Notes under the pieces: model-generated | What the model saw: only the letters and a program-made list of their open reading frames with translations | The model's database searches: none | Told to the model about the DNA's origin: nothing | Assembly: GCF_000188695.1 (NCBI RefSeq) | Contig: NW_004754898.1 | Coordinates: 8,167-46,045, forward strand | DNA: 37,879 bases | Direction: 5' to 3' | From: Salpingoeca rosetta | Taxonomy: Eukaryota > Opisthokonta > Choanoflagellata > Craspedida > Salpingoecidae | Translations under genes and position numbers: made by a program | Part shown: in pieces, positions 1 to 11,322 of the stretch | Layout: the number at the start of each line of letters is the position of its first letter | How positions within the stretch are numbered: the first letter of the stretch is position 1

Positions 1-420
1 AGCAGCAGCAACAACAACAACAGCAGCAGCAGGGAGCAGCGGGGGGATATTGATGATGATGACAATGACACATGCAATCCATCAATCAATCAATCAAGCA
101 GACGAGCAAGCAGGCAAGCGAGCCAAACAAAGGACATGTATTCATTCACTCCACGTGGACGAGCGACACGCCCACCACGTGGTGCGTGCGTGTGTGTTGT
201 ACTCACTGCTCTGCTTCCTTCACACTGTTCCTCTCTTCCTCGCAGTCCACTCTCCCTTTCTTTCTCTTGCACACCCCTTGCTTGACCTGCTCTCTGCACA
301 CCCTCTCTTCTCCACCCCCCCCCACTCACACGTCTCAAGTCACATGCCTCCCACCTCCCCCTTTGCTTTTGGCTGCAACGCTGCGCGTCTTCATCTCCAC
401 CTCCACCACCTGTTTTGCAG
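1..420. other. 5' flank of importin-like remnant, no clear gene
   Basis: The first 33 bases are a mixed AGC/AAC trinucleotide run. The rest is pyrimidine-rich and low in complexity and ends in a good 3' splice site (tgttttgcag, 411-420). I see no convincing coding exon. It is probably intron sequence of the gene at 421-3347, whose earlier exons would lie outside the window or have decayed. Confidence 0.4.
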
Positions 421-2479
421 GCTGACGTTGAGGATGATGATGGTGGCTTGAACAACAGTACCGTATCCTTGAGCGGGTGCCATCACCGTGTGCCACGGCA
501 ACAAGAGGCACTTCCTTCTCTCTCGCTCTGTCTCGGTATGTGCATGGCTGATGGCGTGGGGGGGGTGTTGCCTGGGATTTCCATTCGGCTGCACTGCACC
601 TCAATGCGCTGTGTGACGCGACATGCACACCACAGCTTGCACTCCTCCTTCCCCCACTTATCCCCTCTGCAAGTCCTTGTCCTTGTCAACCGCGTCCCCT
701 CGTCAATCACACCCCCCACACACACTCTCTCCTTTACCCCTGTCACGATGTGTGCTTGCTTCAGAGCAGGCCGCTGACATTGTCATCACCACTGTCAGAC
801 GGTGGTCGGTGCCATGCACGGGCATGGAGACAGTGAGCCAGCTCGTGGTCTCCAGCGTGGTGGCTGGAATGTGTGTTGAGGTGAAAGATCCCACCACCAC
901 ACTTCCGCTTCCATATCACCATGGCTGACACCACTAGCACTGCTGGTTGACACGCACCAGCAGACATCGCTCCCAGCGCCACACAAGATGTGTGTGTGTG
1001 TGTGTGTGATTGAATTCATTTGCACTCGTTGCTCCTCCCGCATGTCGAAACAACCACGCACACCGACCACCCCTCGTCAACACAACACCATTCAACATCC
1101 CCACTGGGCTGATGCAGGGCTGCACTGGCACGTCGTGCACGACAGCTTCTCATCGTCAGTTCTCCCTTCTCTCCTTTTTGGTCTTCACACAAGTCGCATC
1201 ACCCCCGCCCAGCAGAGCGCCTGCATCTTACGCCCCACCCTCCCGTTGCACGCGTGCGCACACCGATTCCGACCCAGCGCAGGCTCTGCTGCTGCAGCCA
1301 ACCACCCACACACATCGTCACCGCAACGCCGCTTCAACCAATCGCAGCCACTGACAGCCACCGGCATTGCACCTTTGCTGTGATTGAGTGCTGCCAGCAC
1401 GTGGCCCCACCTCAACCTGCCACATCATCATCACTATCCCCGACACTGCCATGTGTGTGTGTGCATGCATGCGTGTTCACACCATCGTTAACCACACCAC
1501 ATTGACACAGCAACAGCTGCACTGCTTGCTGTCCTGCGCGGCGTTGTGGCGGTGCACTCAAGGCCCTTTTGCCAGCCAGTTTCTCGCTGCTGCTAGCTGT
1601 ACTTCTCCCTGCCCATCTCAATCACCTCAGCTTCAACCACAACTGCTGCTGTTTTCCGCCACCTCATCGTCTGCCAGCGAAGCATCACACCGCGGCCACA
1701 GCCGTCACTGCACGCTGCCGGTTTCAAGCAGCTCACTGCGCTGGATGCTGTTGGCTCGTGGACCACCACACCGTGGTTGGAAGAGGGATTGGCCGTGATT
1801 GTGGCGGTTGTTGTGGTGGTGCTGCACGCAATGACAACAACAGCGGCAGTTGATGAGGTGATGGTGTGCTTGCGCTCCTCACTGGTTGCAGCGGCAGCAA
1901 GGAGGTGGCCATCGTGTTTCTGGTTGGCATGCATGTGCTGGCCGACGTGGCGCAGGAGCGGTTCAGGGACTACGACAATGACTCTGTGCCGTTTATGAAG
2001 AACATTCTCCAACACGCAAACAACAGGCAATACCGCATGCTGCGCGGCCTGATGGGCGTGTCTGTTTGCAAGGACATGTTTGCGCCGGATGCACACGACT
2101 TCATGCGCATTATGCAAGCCAGCGCCGCCCAGATTGAGGAGGATGATCCACAACCCTCATACATCCACACAAGGTGCGCTCAAGGCCAAGAGAGACAGAG
2201 AGAGAGAGAGAGAGTGTGTGTGTGTGTGTGTATGTGTGTGTGTGTGAGTGAACATGTGTGAACATGTCGCTTCGTCGTTTCCCTCCTTTCTCCACTTTCG
2301 GCTTGCCAAGCCTCACCGCCACCCCTTGTCGTCCTGCCGCGTTCAGGCTGTTGAGTCGCTGCTCGCTGTGATCCAGGGTGCCCGGCTCCCGCGAATCGCC
2401 CAACACCAGCGCGACCGAGAACTGCATCTCCGTCTTTGTCAAGATTGCACGCAACCGAGCACACGGCCTCTCAGAGGTG

Positions 2480-2534
<55 letters not shown>

Positions 2535-3347
2535 GTGCGTGCGTTGGTACACTCCTTCTTCGCCGTCCTTTTGCTTTGTTTGTTTGCTCTTGTCACTTTT
2601 TCGTCGCTTTTTCTTTACCTCCTCATCCACCCATCCACCACCAACCCTTGCACAGCCGAGATGCTGACACATTTGCTTGACTGGCTGTCCATTACAGAAG
2701 ACGACGATGAAGCAAAGTACATCTTCACATACCTCGTCGAGGTCCTCCAAGCGTGAGTGCTACCGCTGTACTTTGTGTGAGTGAGAGTGTGTGTGTGTGC
2801 ATGGCCTGGTCGTGCTGCATGTGTCGGTGGTGTGCTCTGCCGCCTGTCGTTCTTGTTCCCGACTGACTCCCCCGTCCCCTCCTCATTGCTTCCTGTACCT
2901 CCCTCGCCTTCCTTTTGTTGTTGCTTCAGTCGGCAAGATCCCACGCGTGACCGCGCCTGAGAGCCCGGTGAAGATTGTGCGGGCGTTTGTTTGTGCAGAT
3001 GATTGGCACCCCGGCGGCCGCCGTCGACGAGCCCCACTGCCAGGGCATGTACACAGCCTCATGGTGCGTGGGTTGTGTTGTGTGTGATTTATGTGATGTG
3101 TGTGTGTGTGTGTGTTTGCTGCCTCGAATATGCGCGACTGTCGTGTACTTCGTGTACTTTCCCATCCTCCTCCTCCTCCTCCTCCTTCCTCCTCTTTGCA
3201 CTCCTCATTCTCACGCCCTCGTGTCGTTTCCTCTCGTAGAACATGCAGGATTCGCCTGCCCACGGGGTGGTGGGGCAGTTGATGCAGGATCCTGAGGTGC
3301 ACGCCCGCGTGCAGCGCGCTGTTAAGGCGCTTGGCTCGTCCGCGTAG
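421..3347 (+). pseudogene. importin-5 / karyopherin-beta-like gene, shortened and apparently frame-broken
   Basis: Importin-5 proteins are HEAT-repeat nuclear transport receptors that carry cargo with Ran-GTP. Family-like pieces occur in the right order. An acidic ADVEDDD segment starts at 421. A HEAT exon at 1892-2173 contains YRMLRGL and EEDDPQPSY. An exon near 2347-2484 contains TSATENCIS. The exon at 2656-2752 contains LTHLLDWLSITEDDDEAK, and the last exon, 3240-3347, ends ...KALGSSA-stop. Only a 170-nt intron separates EEDDPQPSY from the ATENC segment, where I recall several hundred family residues of further HEAT repeats. The reading frame appears to shift near 2390, near 2965 and near 3000. 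No confident exon bridges 480-1890; a possible one lies near 770-900. It may be a pseudogene, a divergent paralogue, or a working gene damaged by assembly error. The family call is fairly firm, but the exon model is not. Confidence 0.55.
2477..2541. repeat. (GT)n microsatellite in importin-like intron
   Basis: A nearly pure GT dinucleotide run begins at the donor of the exon carrying TSATENCIS. The most workable donor is a gtgcgt inside the start of the run, which keeps phase with the exon at 2656. Confidence 0.8.
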
Positions 3348-4286
3348 TCGCCATGTTGTGATGTGTCGTGTCAACTTGTGCACAAGTTGAACGAATGGCT
3401 GGATGTCTGTCGATTCCTCTGTCGCATTCCTCTTGTTGCTCTCTTCCCTTGTCTTCTTCTCTTCTCTTCTTGTTCTTCTCTTCTCTTCTGTTCTTCCCTT
3501 CCTTCACTCTCCTTCTCGCCTGCTTGCTTGCTTGCTTGCTTATGTCACGCCCTTCTTGTGCTTGCCTGTTCTTTTCATTGTATGGCGCTGTGTACGGCTG
3601 AACACGTTCTTGGTGTGGTTGGTGGATGTGTGCTGCTGCTGCTGCTGTGCGTATTTGATTCTGGCTTGTGACTGGAGGGTGTTGTTTGATGTGCAGAGGG
3701 GTTGGCTGTTGTTTGGTTGGCTTGGCTTCATGTTGCATTTGGGCACTGCTGTGTGTGTGGATGTGTGTTGAGGTGTTGAGAGCGTTGTTTGTGGGTTGTG
3801 TGGCGGACCTGTTCTTTCCTCAGTAAAATGGCTCGATGAAGATGATGAGACCCGCTTGACGGTGGTGATGGTGGAGCGGCGGTGATGTTTGTGGTTGATG
3901 TGGCTACAGACACTGGTGTGTTGTACCAACCAGGCAAGACCAAGCGAGGAGGGCGCGGCTGTTGTTCCTTTCGGCGACAAGAGAGTCGGGTTGTTGCTGG
4001 CTGGAGGCACTTCATCCTGTTTGTTTGTTGTGTTTCTGTCGACAACGAGGGCTCGAATGAGATTGTTGACGAACATCTTCCACGGAAGCGCTGCTGTGCG
4101 GATAACCTCTGTAAGGTTTTGCGAATCGTCCAGATGGCTGAGTCGCAAAACACACACACACAAAACAAAGGAAACAAACAAAGCAGCGCGTTGAGTTGTC
4201 GTCGTCCATTTTGTCGTCGTCTTCTTCCAGTCACTCACGAACACGTCACAACAAGCCACAAGGAGAAAAGACGACGCGCCGTCGCC
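3348..4286. other. spacer between importin-like remnant and ROCO gene
   Basis: This spacer of about 940 bases has no supportable gene. It holds a C/T-rich stretch (3415-3520), a short GCTT tandem run (3521-3541) and a short CTG run near 3631-3646. The open frames on both strands here are low in complexity and show no recognisable domain. It presumably contains the 3' end of the upstream gene and the promoter and leader of the downstream gene. An A/C-rich stretch near 4150-4190 precedes the next start codon. Confidence 0.5.
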
Positions 4287-7200
4287 ATGTCCGGCGGAGA
4301 GAAGAGAGCGAGGGAGGAGGTGGAGGCGTTGCTGGCGCAGACGAAGCTGAAGGATGGGGTGAAGGAAGAGATCAGGGCCATCGCCAACAACACGTGTGGG
4401 GACAATGTGGGGTGAGTGCAAAAGCAACCAAAACGACGTGTTGGAACATGCATGCATGTGTTGGAGAGAAGGACACTTCTTGTGGTTGTGCTTATTCTCC
4501 CCTCTCTCTGCTGCTTGGCTTGTCCTTGTGTTGCAATGAGCTTGGTGTGGCTTGCTGTTGGGTGTTCACGTGTACGTGTCCTGTCCCCTCGCACCGCCTG
4601 GACACACTGTGTGTGTTTGTGTGTGTTTGTGGCAGGTTGTGACTGGCACCCTCATGTTTTTGCTCTCTTTATCCTCATTATTCTTGCTCATTTCATGACA
4701 CACACCATTCATTTGTAATTACAGCTTGGTTGGTGCTGGCCTCGGCGACATTGAGGCGCGTGCAGTGGCTGAGGCGCTCAAGGACAACACTTGCCTCAAA
4801 GCACTCGAGTGCGTGGTTATGATGAATCTGCATCGTGTGACATGCATGGTTGATTGGGGTGGCGGTGTTGCATGTTGCACCCCTTTCTCCTCTCCTGCTG
4901 GCGCATGTTTGGACGTGTGTTCACCGTCGCTCCCTGCGGTTCTTGTGTGTCTGCACAGCCTGTGGGGCAACTCCATCGGTCCTGAGGGCGCTGTGGCGTT
5001 GGCGGAGATGTTGAAGCACAACACGACCCTCGAAAGACTCGAGTGCGTGTGTACACGCACACACGCACACACATGTATGCTGCGTCACTGCCGTTGCACC
5101 TTTATTACGTACACATGTGCCCATGTGTGGTTGATGACTGTGTTGCCACCCACAGCAATCATCATCACGCACTCACTCTGACTTCCTCACTCACGTGGCA
5201 TCATCGCCCTGCGTGACAATACACCAACTTGACAGCCTGTTTGGCAATGACATCGGCCCTGAGGGCGCCGTGGCGTTGGCGGAGATGCTGAAGCACAACA
5301 CGACCCTCGAAAGACTCGAGTGCGTGTGTACACGCACACACGCACACACATGTATGCTGCGTCACTGCCGTTGCACCTTTATTACGTACACATGTGCCCA
5401 TGTGTGGTTGATGACTGTGTTGCCACCCACAGCAATCATCATCACGCACTCACTCTGACTTCCTCACTCACGTGGCATCATCGCCCTGCGTGACAATACA
5501 CCAACTTGACAGCCTGTTTGGCAATGACATCGGCCCTGAGGGCGCTGCAGCGTTGGCGGAGATGCTGAAGCACAACACGGCCCTCAAACAACTCTAGTGA
5601 GTGTGTACACGCACACATGCACACATGTATGCTGCGTCACTGCCGTTGCACCGTATCACGTGCACATGTGTGGCTGGTGGGGTGGGGTTCAACGACTGTG
5701 TTGCCACCCACAGCAATCATCATGCTCTTCCTCACCCATGTGGCATCATCCCCCTGTGTGGCATCATACCATCTTGACAGCCTGGGAGGCAACCGCATCG
5801 GTCCTGAGGGCGCCGTGGCGTTGGCGGAGATGCTGAAGCACAACACGACCATGACATTGCTCGCGTGAGTGTGGACACGCACACACACACATGTATGCTG
5901 CGTCACTGCCGTTGCACCTTATCATGCGCACATGTGTGGTTGATGACTGTGTTGCCACCCACAACAATCATCATCACTCACTCACTCACTCTTCCTCACC
6001 CATGTGGCATCATCCCCCTGTGTGGCATCCACCATACCGTCTTGACAGCCTGTACAACAACCGCATCGGCCCTGAGGGCGCCGTGGCGTTGGCGGAGATG
6101 CTGAAGCACAACACGACCCTCGAAAGACTCGAGTGCGTGTGTACACGCACACACGCACACACATGTATGCTGCGTCACTGCCGTTGCACCTTTATTACGT
6201 ACACATGTGCCCATGTGTGGTTGATGACTGTGTTGCCACCCACAGCAATCATCATCACGCACTCACTCTGACTTCCTCACTCACGTGGCATCATCGCCCT
6301 GCGTGACAATACACCAACTTGACAGCCTGTTTGGCAATGACATCGGCCCTGAGGGCGCTGTGGCGTTGGCGGAGATGCTGAAGCACAACACGACCATGAC
6401 AGGGCTGGGGTGAGTGTGTACACGCACACATGCACATGTATGCTGCGTCACTGCCTGTTGCACCTTTATCATGTGCACGTGTGTGGTGGAGTGGGTTCAA
6501 CGACTGTGTTTCCACCCGCAGCGATCATCCCGCACGCACCCTTCCTCACTCATATGGCATCATGGCCCTGTGTGGCTTCATACCATCTTGACAGCCTGAG
6601 CAACAATTCAATCGGCGATGAGGGCGCTGTGGCGTTGGCGGAGATGCTGAAGCACAACACGGCCCTCAAAAGACTCTAGTGAGTGTGTACATGCACACAC
6701 ACATGTATGCTGCGTCACTGCCGCTGCACCTTATCACGTGCACATGTGTGGTTGATGACTGTGTTGCCACCCACAACAATCATCATCACGCACTCACTCA
6801 CTCTTCCTCACCCATGTGGCATCATCCCCCTGTGTGGCATTATACCATCTTGACAGCCTGTACAACAACCGCATCGGCCCTGAGGGCGCCGTGGCGTTGG
6901 CGGAGATGCTGAAGCACAACACGACCCTCGAACGACTCGGGTGAGTGTGTACACGCACACACACACATGTATGCTGCGTCACTGTCGTTGCACCTTATCA
7001 TGTGCACATGTGTGGTGTGGTGGGGTGGGGTGCAACGACTGTGTTGCCACCCACAACGATCATCATCACGCTCTTCCTCACTCACGTGGCATCATCGCCC
7101 TGCGTGGCATCATACCGTCTTGACAGCCTGGGGGCCAACTCCATCGGCCCAAGGGGCGCCGCGGCGTTGGCGGAGATGCTGAAGCACAATACGACCATGA

Positions 7201-10200
7201 CATCACTCTTGTGAGTGTGTCCACGCACACGTGCACATGTAGATGGAAATGGGCTGCGTTGCTGCCGTGCTGTCACTGCCGCCGCTCAAACCAGTTGCAA
7301 GCAAGCAGGGCGTATTCCTGCCTGCAACAGTGACCCGCTTCGTTCCTGTTGCCAACTCACCTGTTTCTCCATCTCATCCAACAGCATTTCCCACAATGGT
7401 ATCACGGAGCGTGGCATGGTGAACGTGCTGAAGCAGCTGCAACACATTGACGCCAAGGCCAAGATTCTGTGAGTTTCGTGTGCTTGCGACCTTGCTCCAC
7501 CCACATGCACCGAATCAATTTCAGTTCAAGTTCTTTCATCTCACATTCCCTCTTCACGGCATCACAGGCTGTTTGAGGACAAGCTCAAATCCTCCACTGC
7601 CGTTGCCCGTGCACTGGCCACGCTCCGCACCAAGCGGCCACACCTCCACGTCGTCTACAGCCTGTGAGTTCATACAGAGTGCTGCGTCAGGCGTGCTCTT
7701 GTTAAAACCACCCGTCTCATCCCCATCTTCTTGCCTCCGTTCACGCTGCATTATTCTTCTCCTCAGGTACGACGGAACAGAGGACGACTTCAGCCCTGCC
7801 GCCAAGGCCGCCTACCAAGACCAGCTCGATCTTCTCAGGCTGCTAGAAACAGGCTCCGTTCCTCTGGAGACAGCAAAAGTGTTCGTGTGCGGCCATGGTG
7901 GCATTGGCAAGACGACCATGATCGAGTCGCTCCCAGGTGCTGATGAGGCCAGCGGCTACCTTTCCCGATTCCTGTCATCTTGGTTCGGGCAGCCACGTCA
8001 CGATCCAGAACAGCCTGGTGCGCGCACACCCGGCATTCGGGTCTGTGAAATGAAGCTCAAAGACTCCAGCCGTGCCAATGATGAAGCCGCCTCTCTCCGC
8101 GTGTACGATTTTGGCGGGCAGCTCGCATATCACGTGATCCACACGCTGATGATGTCGGATCGCTTCGCTGCGTTTGTCGTCTGCGTCGACCTGTCTGAGC
8201 CGGAAGAACATGTGAAGGAGCGCGCCAACTACTGGCTGCAGTTCATCTGCACACGACTGAAGCAGGGCATGGCAGCCGCGACAGCAACGGCAGACGGGGA
8301 TGCCATGGAAGAGATGAGGCCGCGTGTGCTCATTGTGGGCACCAAGAGGGATCTTGCTCGCAAGAAGAGACTTGTGGATGAACATGGCCAGCCACCGTGG
8401 GGTGCAGCGATGGTCGCACACTTGAAGACCACGTATGGCAGCATCGTTGACATCCAAGACAGCCTCATCTCCCTCAACTGTCATCAGGGTGGTGAAGCCG
8501 GGTTTGATGTGCTCCGGTCACGCCTTGTGCGACACTGGCGATGGCTGAGAGGGCGTGAGCTTCTCGTCCCCAGAGTTGTGGATCTACTTGCCACAACCCT
8601 TCGACCAGCCAGGGAGGAGAAACGAGTGTGGGCCATCGATGCGCTCTTTCAGTTAACCCTATCCCGCGCACCTGGACTCGATTTGACATCCTTCGACATG
8701 GCCATGTTTTCGTCTGCCTTAAGGTACTCTGTCATCAAGACTTCGCAGATCTGTCATCCGTGGTGTGTAATCAGCTAACTGACTTGAGTACCAGTGCAAG
8801 AATTCTCACCCCTCCTCCGTTGCTACCTATGCTTCCCACACATGTACACAGGTACCTCCACACGCGCGGCGATCTGCTCTGGTACTCCAACAACTCCACC
8901 TTACAGGATTTCGTCTTTGTTGACCCGAACTGGCTGTTACATGACGTGTTGGGGAGAGCGCTGACGCCGGATGGCGTGCAGCAAGGCTCGATCACAAAGA
9001 AAGGGGTCGTGACATTCACGGACCTGGAGACCGCATTCCGAGGCATCGCCGACGCAGATCTCGTCATCAACGTGCTGCAGCACACGCTCCTCTGCTTCGA
9101 GCTGCTGCCTTCAGACGATGGCCAACGGCGATTCATGCTGCCGAGCCGCGTTGAGAAGAAGGTCGATCTCGCAACCGCCTGGCCTCAAGCTGGTTTCTGG
9201 CCTCTCTATGCCGGACGACTGCTGGTGGTCGAGAGCAAGGCACTTGCGCTGCCACCTGGCTTCTTCCCGCACGTGCAGACGCTGTTGCACAGGTCTTTTG
9301 GCGCAACGCTGAAGGTGTGGCCAGACGCCTTTTTCTGTGAACACGATGCTGTGCAGTGCCTTGGACTACTGCGGGGCGATCGAGAAGTCGACGTCTGGGT
9401 GCGGGCACCTTCTGGCGCAGAGCACAAGGCCCTGCCATTCATGACACAGGTCGGTTTGTGAGCGATTATGAGTGCTTGTGGGCATGTGTGTTGTGTGTGT
9501 GAGCTTGCGTTGTTGTGCCCATCGCTTGTCAGCAGATGATCAGCTTCCATCTTTCACCCTCATCCCATCCTCTGCTCACTTGCGTGTTGATGGCAGGTGC
9601 TGTCTGTGCTACAAGGGGAAGCAAGAGGGATTGACCACGTCCACCTTGTTCTCAGCACGAAACGCCTGAAGTGCCACGAGCAGTACCCAGCCGCTCACAA
9701 GCTCGAGGATCTGACGGACAAGGGCCCAGACGAGCTCGTCACGTCCACGCACCACAGGGAAGGCCAGACCCCAGTGTCCGACCGCGTTGGCGATCTGTTG
9801 CTGCAGGCGCCCACGCAACCACCACCCATCATGCCGTCTTGGCAATTGCGCGACCACGAATGGCACCACCCTGCTTGGCGGCTTGATGACACCTTTGATG
9901 AGCAGCTCCCGTGGAGCGGACCGAGCTCGCATGGCGTGTATTCGGCACCCTTGCCACCAAACACCGACCTCTATCGATGGATAGAGAGCCAGATGACGCC
10001 GGGCCTCACCCTGTCGCGCGTGGAGATGACCAAGTCCACCACGATGCTGCGGGCGTTTCAGACGCAAGTGGAGCGGTCAGCGACGCGTCGTGGTGATCCA
10101 GACCCTGCAAATCCCTTCAACAAGGACTTTGGACTTGGTGATCCAGAGAAGAAAGCCATGCTTCATCGGCTCAGGACGCTGTTTGCAAAAACACGCACCG

Positions 10201-10715
10201 GCTTGAAGCACGTCAACGTGCTCATCGGTTTCCACGGGTGTGCAGAAGATGTCGCTGACAGCATCACCGCGTGTGGGGCAGCGAACTTCAGCAGCCCGGG
10301 CGACCGTGGCTTCTTCGGATCTGGCATCTACCTCACACCGCAGACAAGCTATGCCGCAGGGTACTCCACGCGTGTTTTGTTGAATGGTGATTTGCGCTCA
10401 CCAAACTCAAATGACGAGCACGTGATGCTCCTGTGCGCTGCCAGCGTTGGCCTGGCATACCCGATCACCCGGGCCGCAGATTACCCCCATGGCTCGAATG
10501 AATGCTCCTACTATGGGAAGCCTTTTGATGAAAGCCAAGACACCCACTATGCGCAGGTGACACGCGCCACCAACTTACAGGCCACGCCCACACCTGGCAC
10601 GTTTGCCTTTGAGGAGTACGTCGTTTCGCAAGAGGCGCAGGTCCTCCCATTTGCCAAGGTGTTCGTGAAGGTGGACATGGACGCCTATTTGTCGCACTTG
10701 TCAACCCTGCCATGA
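4287..10715 (+). CDS. LRR-Roc-COR (ROCO) protein with C-terminal PARP-type ADP-ribosyltransferase domain
   Basis: Sixteen exons: 4287-4411, 4725-4808, 4959-5042, 5236-5319, 5513-5596, 5781-5864, 6049-6132, 6326-6409, 6595-6678, 6857-6940, 7127-7210, 7385-7468, 7568-7663, 7767-8723, 8852-9449, 9597-10715. Phases agree and total 3819 nt, 1272 residues. Residues 42-349 are eleven 28-residue RNI-type leucine-rich repeats. A Roc GTPase follows, with P-loop GHGGIGKTT (424-432), switch motif DFGGQ (496-500) and TKRD (574-577). A COR region with DPNWLLHDVLG follows. Residues about 1090-1272 are a PARP catalytic domain: FHG (H1113), GIY (Y1145), a second tyrosine at 1156 and EEYVV (E1240). The spacing is close to PARP1. 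ROCO proteins are GTPase switches that often carry a kinase after COR; here an ADP-ribosyltransferase takes that place. COR tail and PARP share the last exon, so the fusion is not a splicing artefact. The start has a good context (gtcgccATG) and no signal peptide. Likely cytosolic; substrate unknown. Confidence 0.88.
4959..7210 (+). repeat. tandem array of exon-intron units, each encoding one leucine-rich repeat
   Basis: Nine consecutive 84-nt exons recur every 262-277 nt. All are flanked by phase-2 introns whose sequences are as alike as the exons. Three introns (5043-5235, 5320-5512, 6133-6325) are each 193 nt and read identically. Exons share the core IGPEGAVALAEMLKHNT. This points to recent unequal crossing over or gene conversion of whole exon-intron units. 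Because each exon is symmetric, skipping or gaining one keeps the frame. Confidence 0.93.
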
Positions 10716-11322
10716 ACACCAAGAGTGGAGACGATGTCATTCACATGCAACCTTTGTTGTTGTTGTGTGTGTGTGTGTGCGTGCGTGCTTGTGTGTGCGT
10801 GCGCGCGTGTGCGTTTGTGCCTGTGGTGGTTGGCAGCTTCGTACTTCCGCCAATTGTCTTGCACATGTTTTTGCGTTTGCGTTCATGCACAGCCTCCGTT
10901 CCCGTGTGTTTGCTGTTTCCTTTCGTTCCTACAGTGGTCATGCTGTTCCTTCTCATACCAGCCTGTTGCCACCGAGTTCCTTCTGCATTTGAATCCTGTT
11001 CAGTTACCACCACACATGTTTCCGCGTTACCGTTGCTTTGGGCCCAATACACGGTCCTCTGAACTTCGTGATCGTCTCGCCCCCATTGTAATCTTGATAC
11101 CAATGTACAAATGCCCCCCCCCCTTCTCAATCCCCCTTCCCCCAGATTCATGCACTAATAACGCAAGCATTGCGAATCAACTGAAGCATCGATGAAATAC
11201 AACAAGACAAAGCGATGGCTGCAGCCACGCACGCTTGCAGCAGCACTGCAACAACAACAACAACAACAAAGCACCACTAACAACCACCCAACACAATCGT
11301 ACAACCCCCCTCTTCACCCACA
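10716..11322. other. convergent spacer between ROCO-PARP gene and vWA-lectin gene
   Basis: This region lies between two convergent stop codons and should hold both 3' ends. It begins with a TTG run and a GT-rich tract (about 10755-10815) and has a short CAA run near 11250-11268. There is no coding signal. I could not assign a polyadenylation signal on either strand. Confidence 0.55.

Noticed and set aside
3540..4457. A 305-codon minus-strand open frame
   Set aside because: It is antisense to the start exon of the ROCO-PARP gene, has biased Thr/His/Gln composition and shows no recognisable domain.
4959..7210. Regularly spaced repeats that resemble a CRISPR array
   Set aside because: The 84-nt repeats are coding, in frame, flanked by splice sites and encode leucine-rich repeats. 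The spacers are near-identical introns, the opposite of CRISPR spacers, and the genome is eukaryotic.
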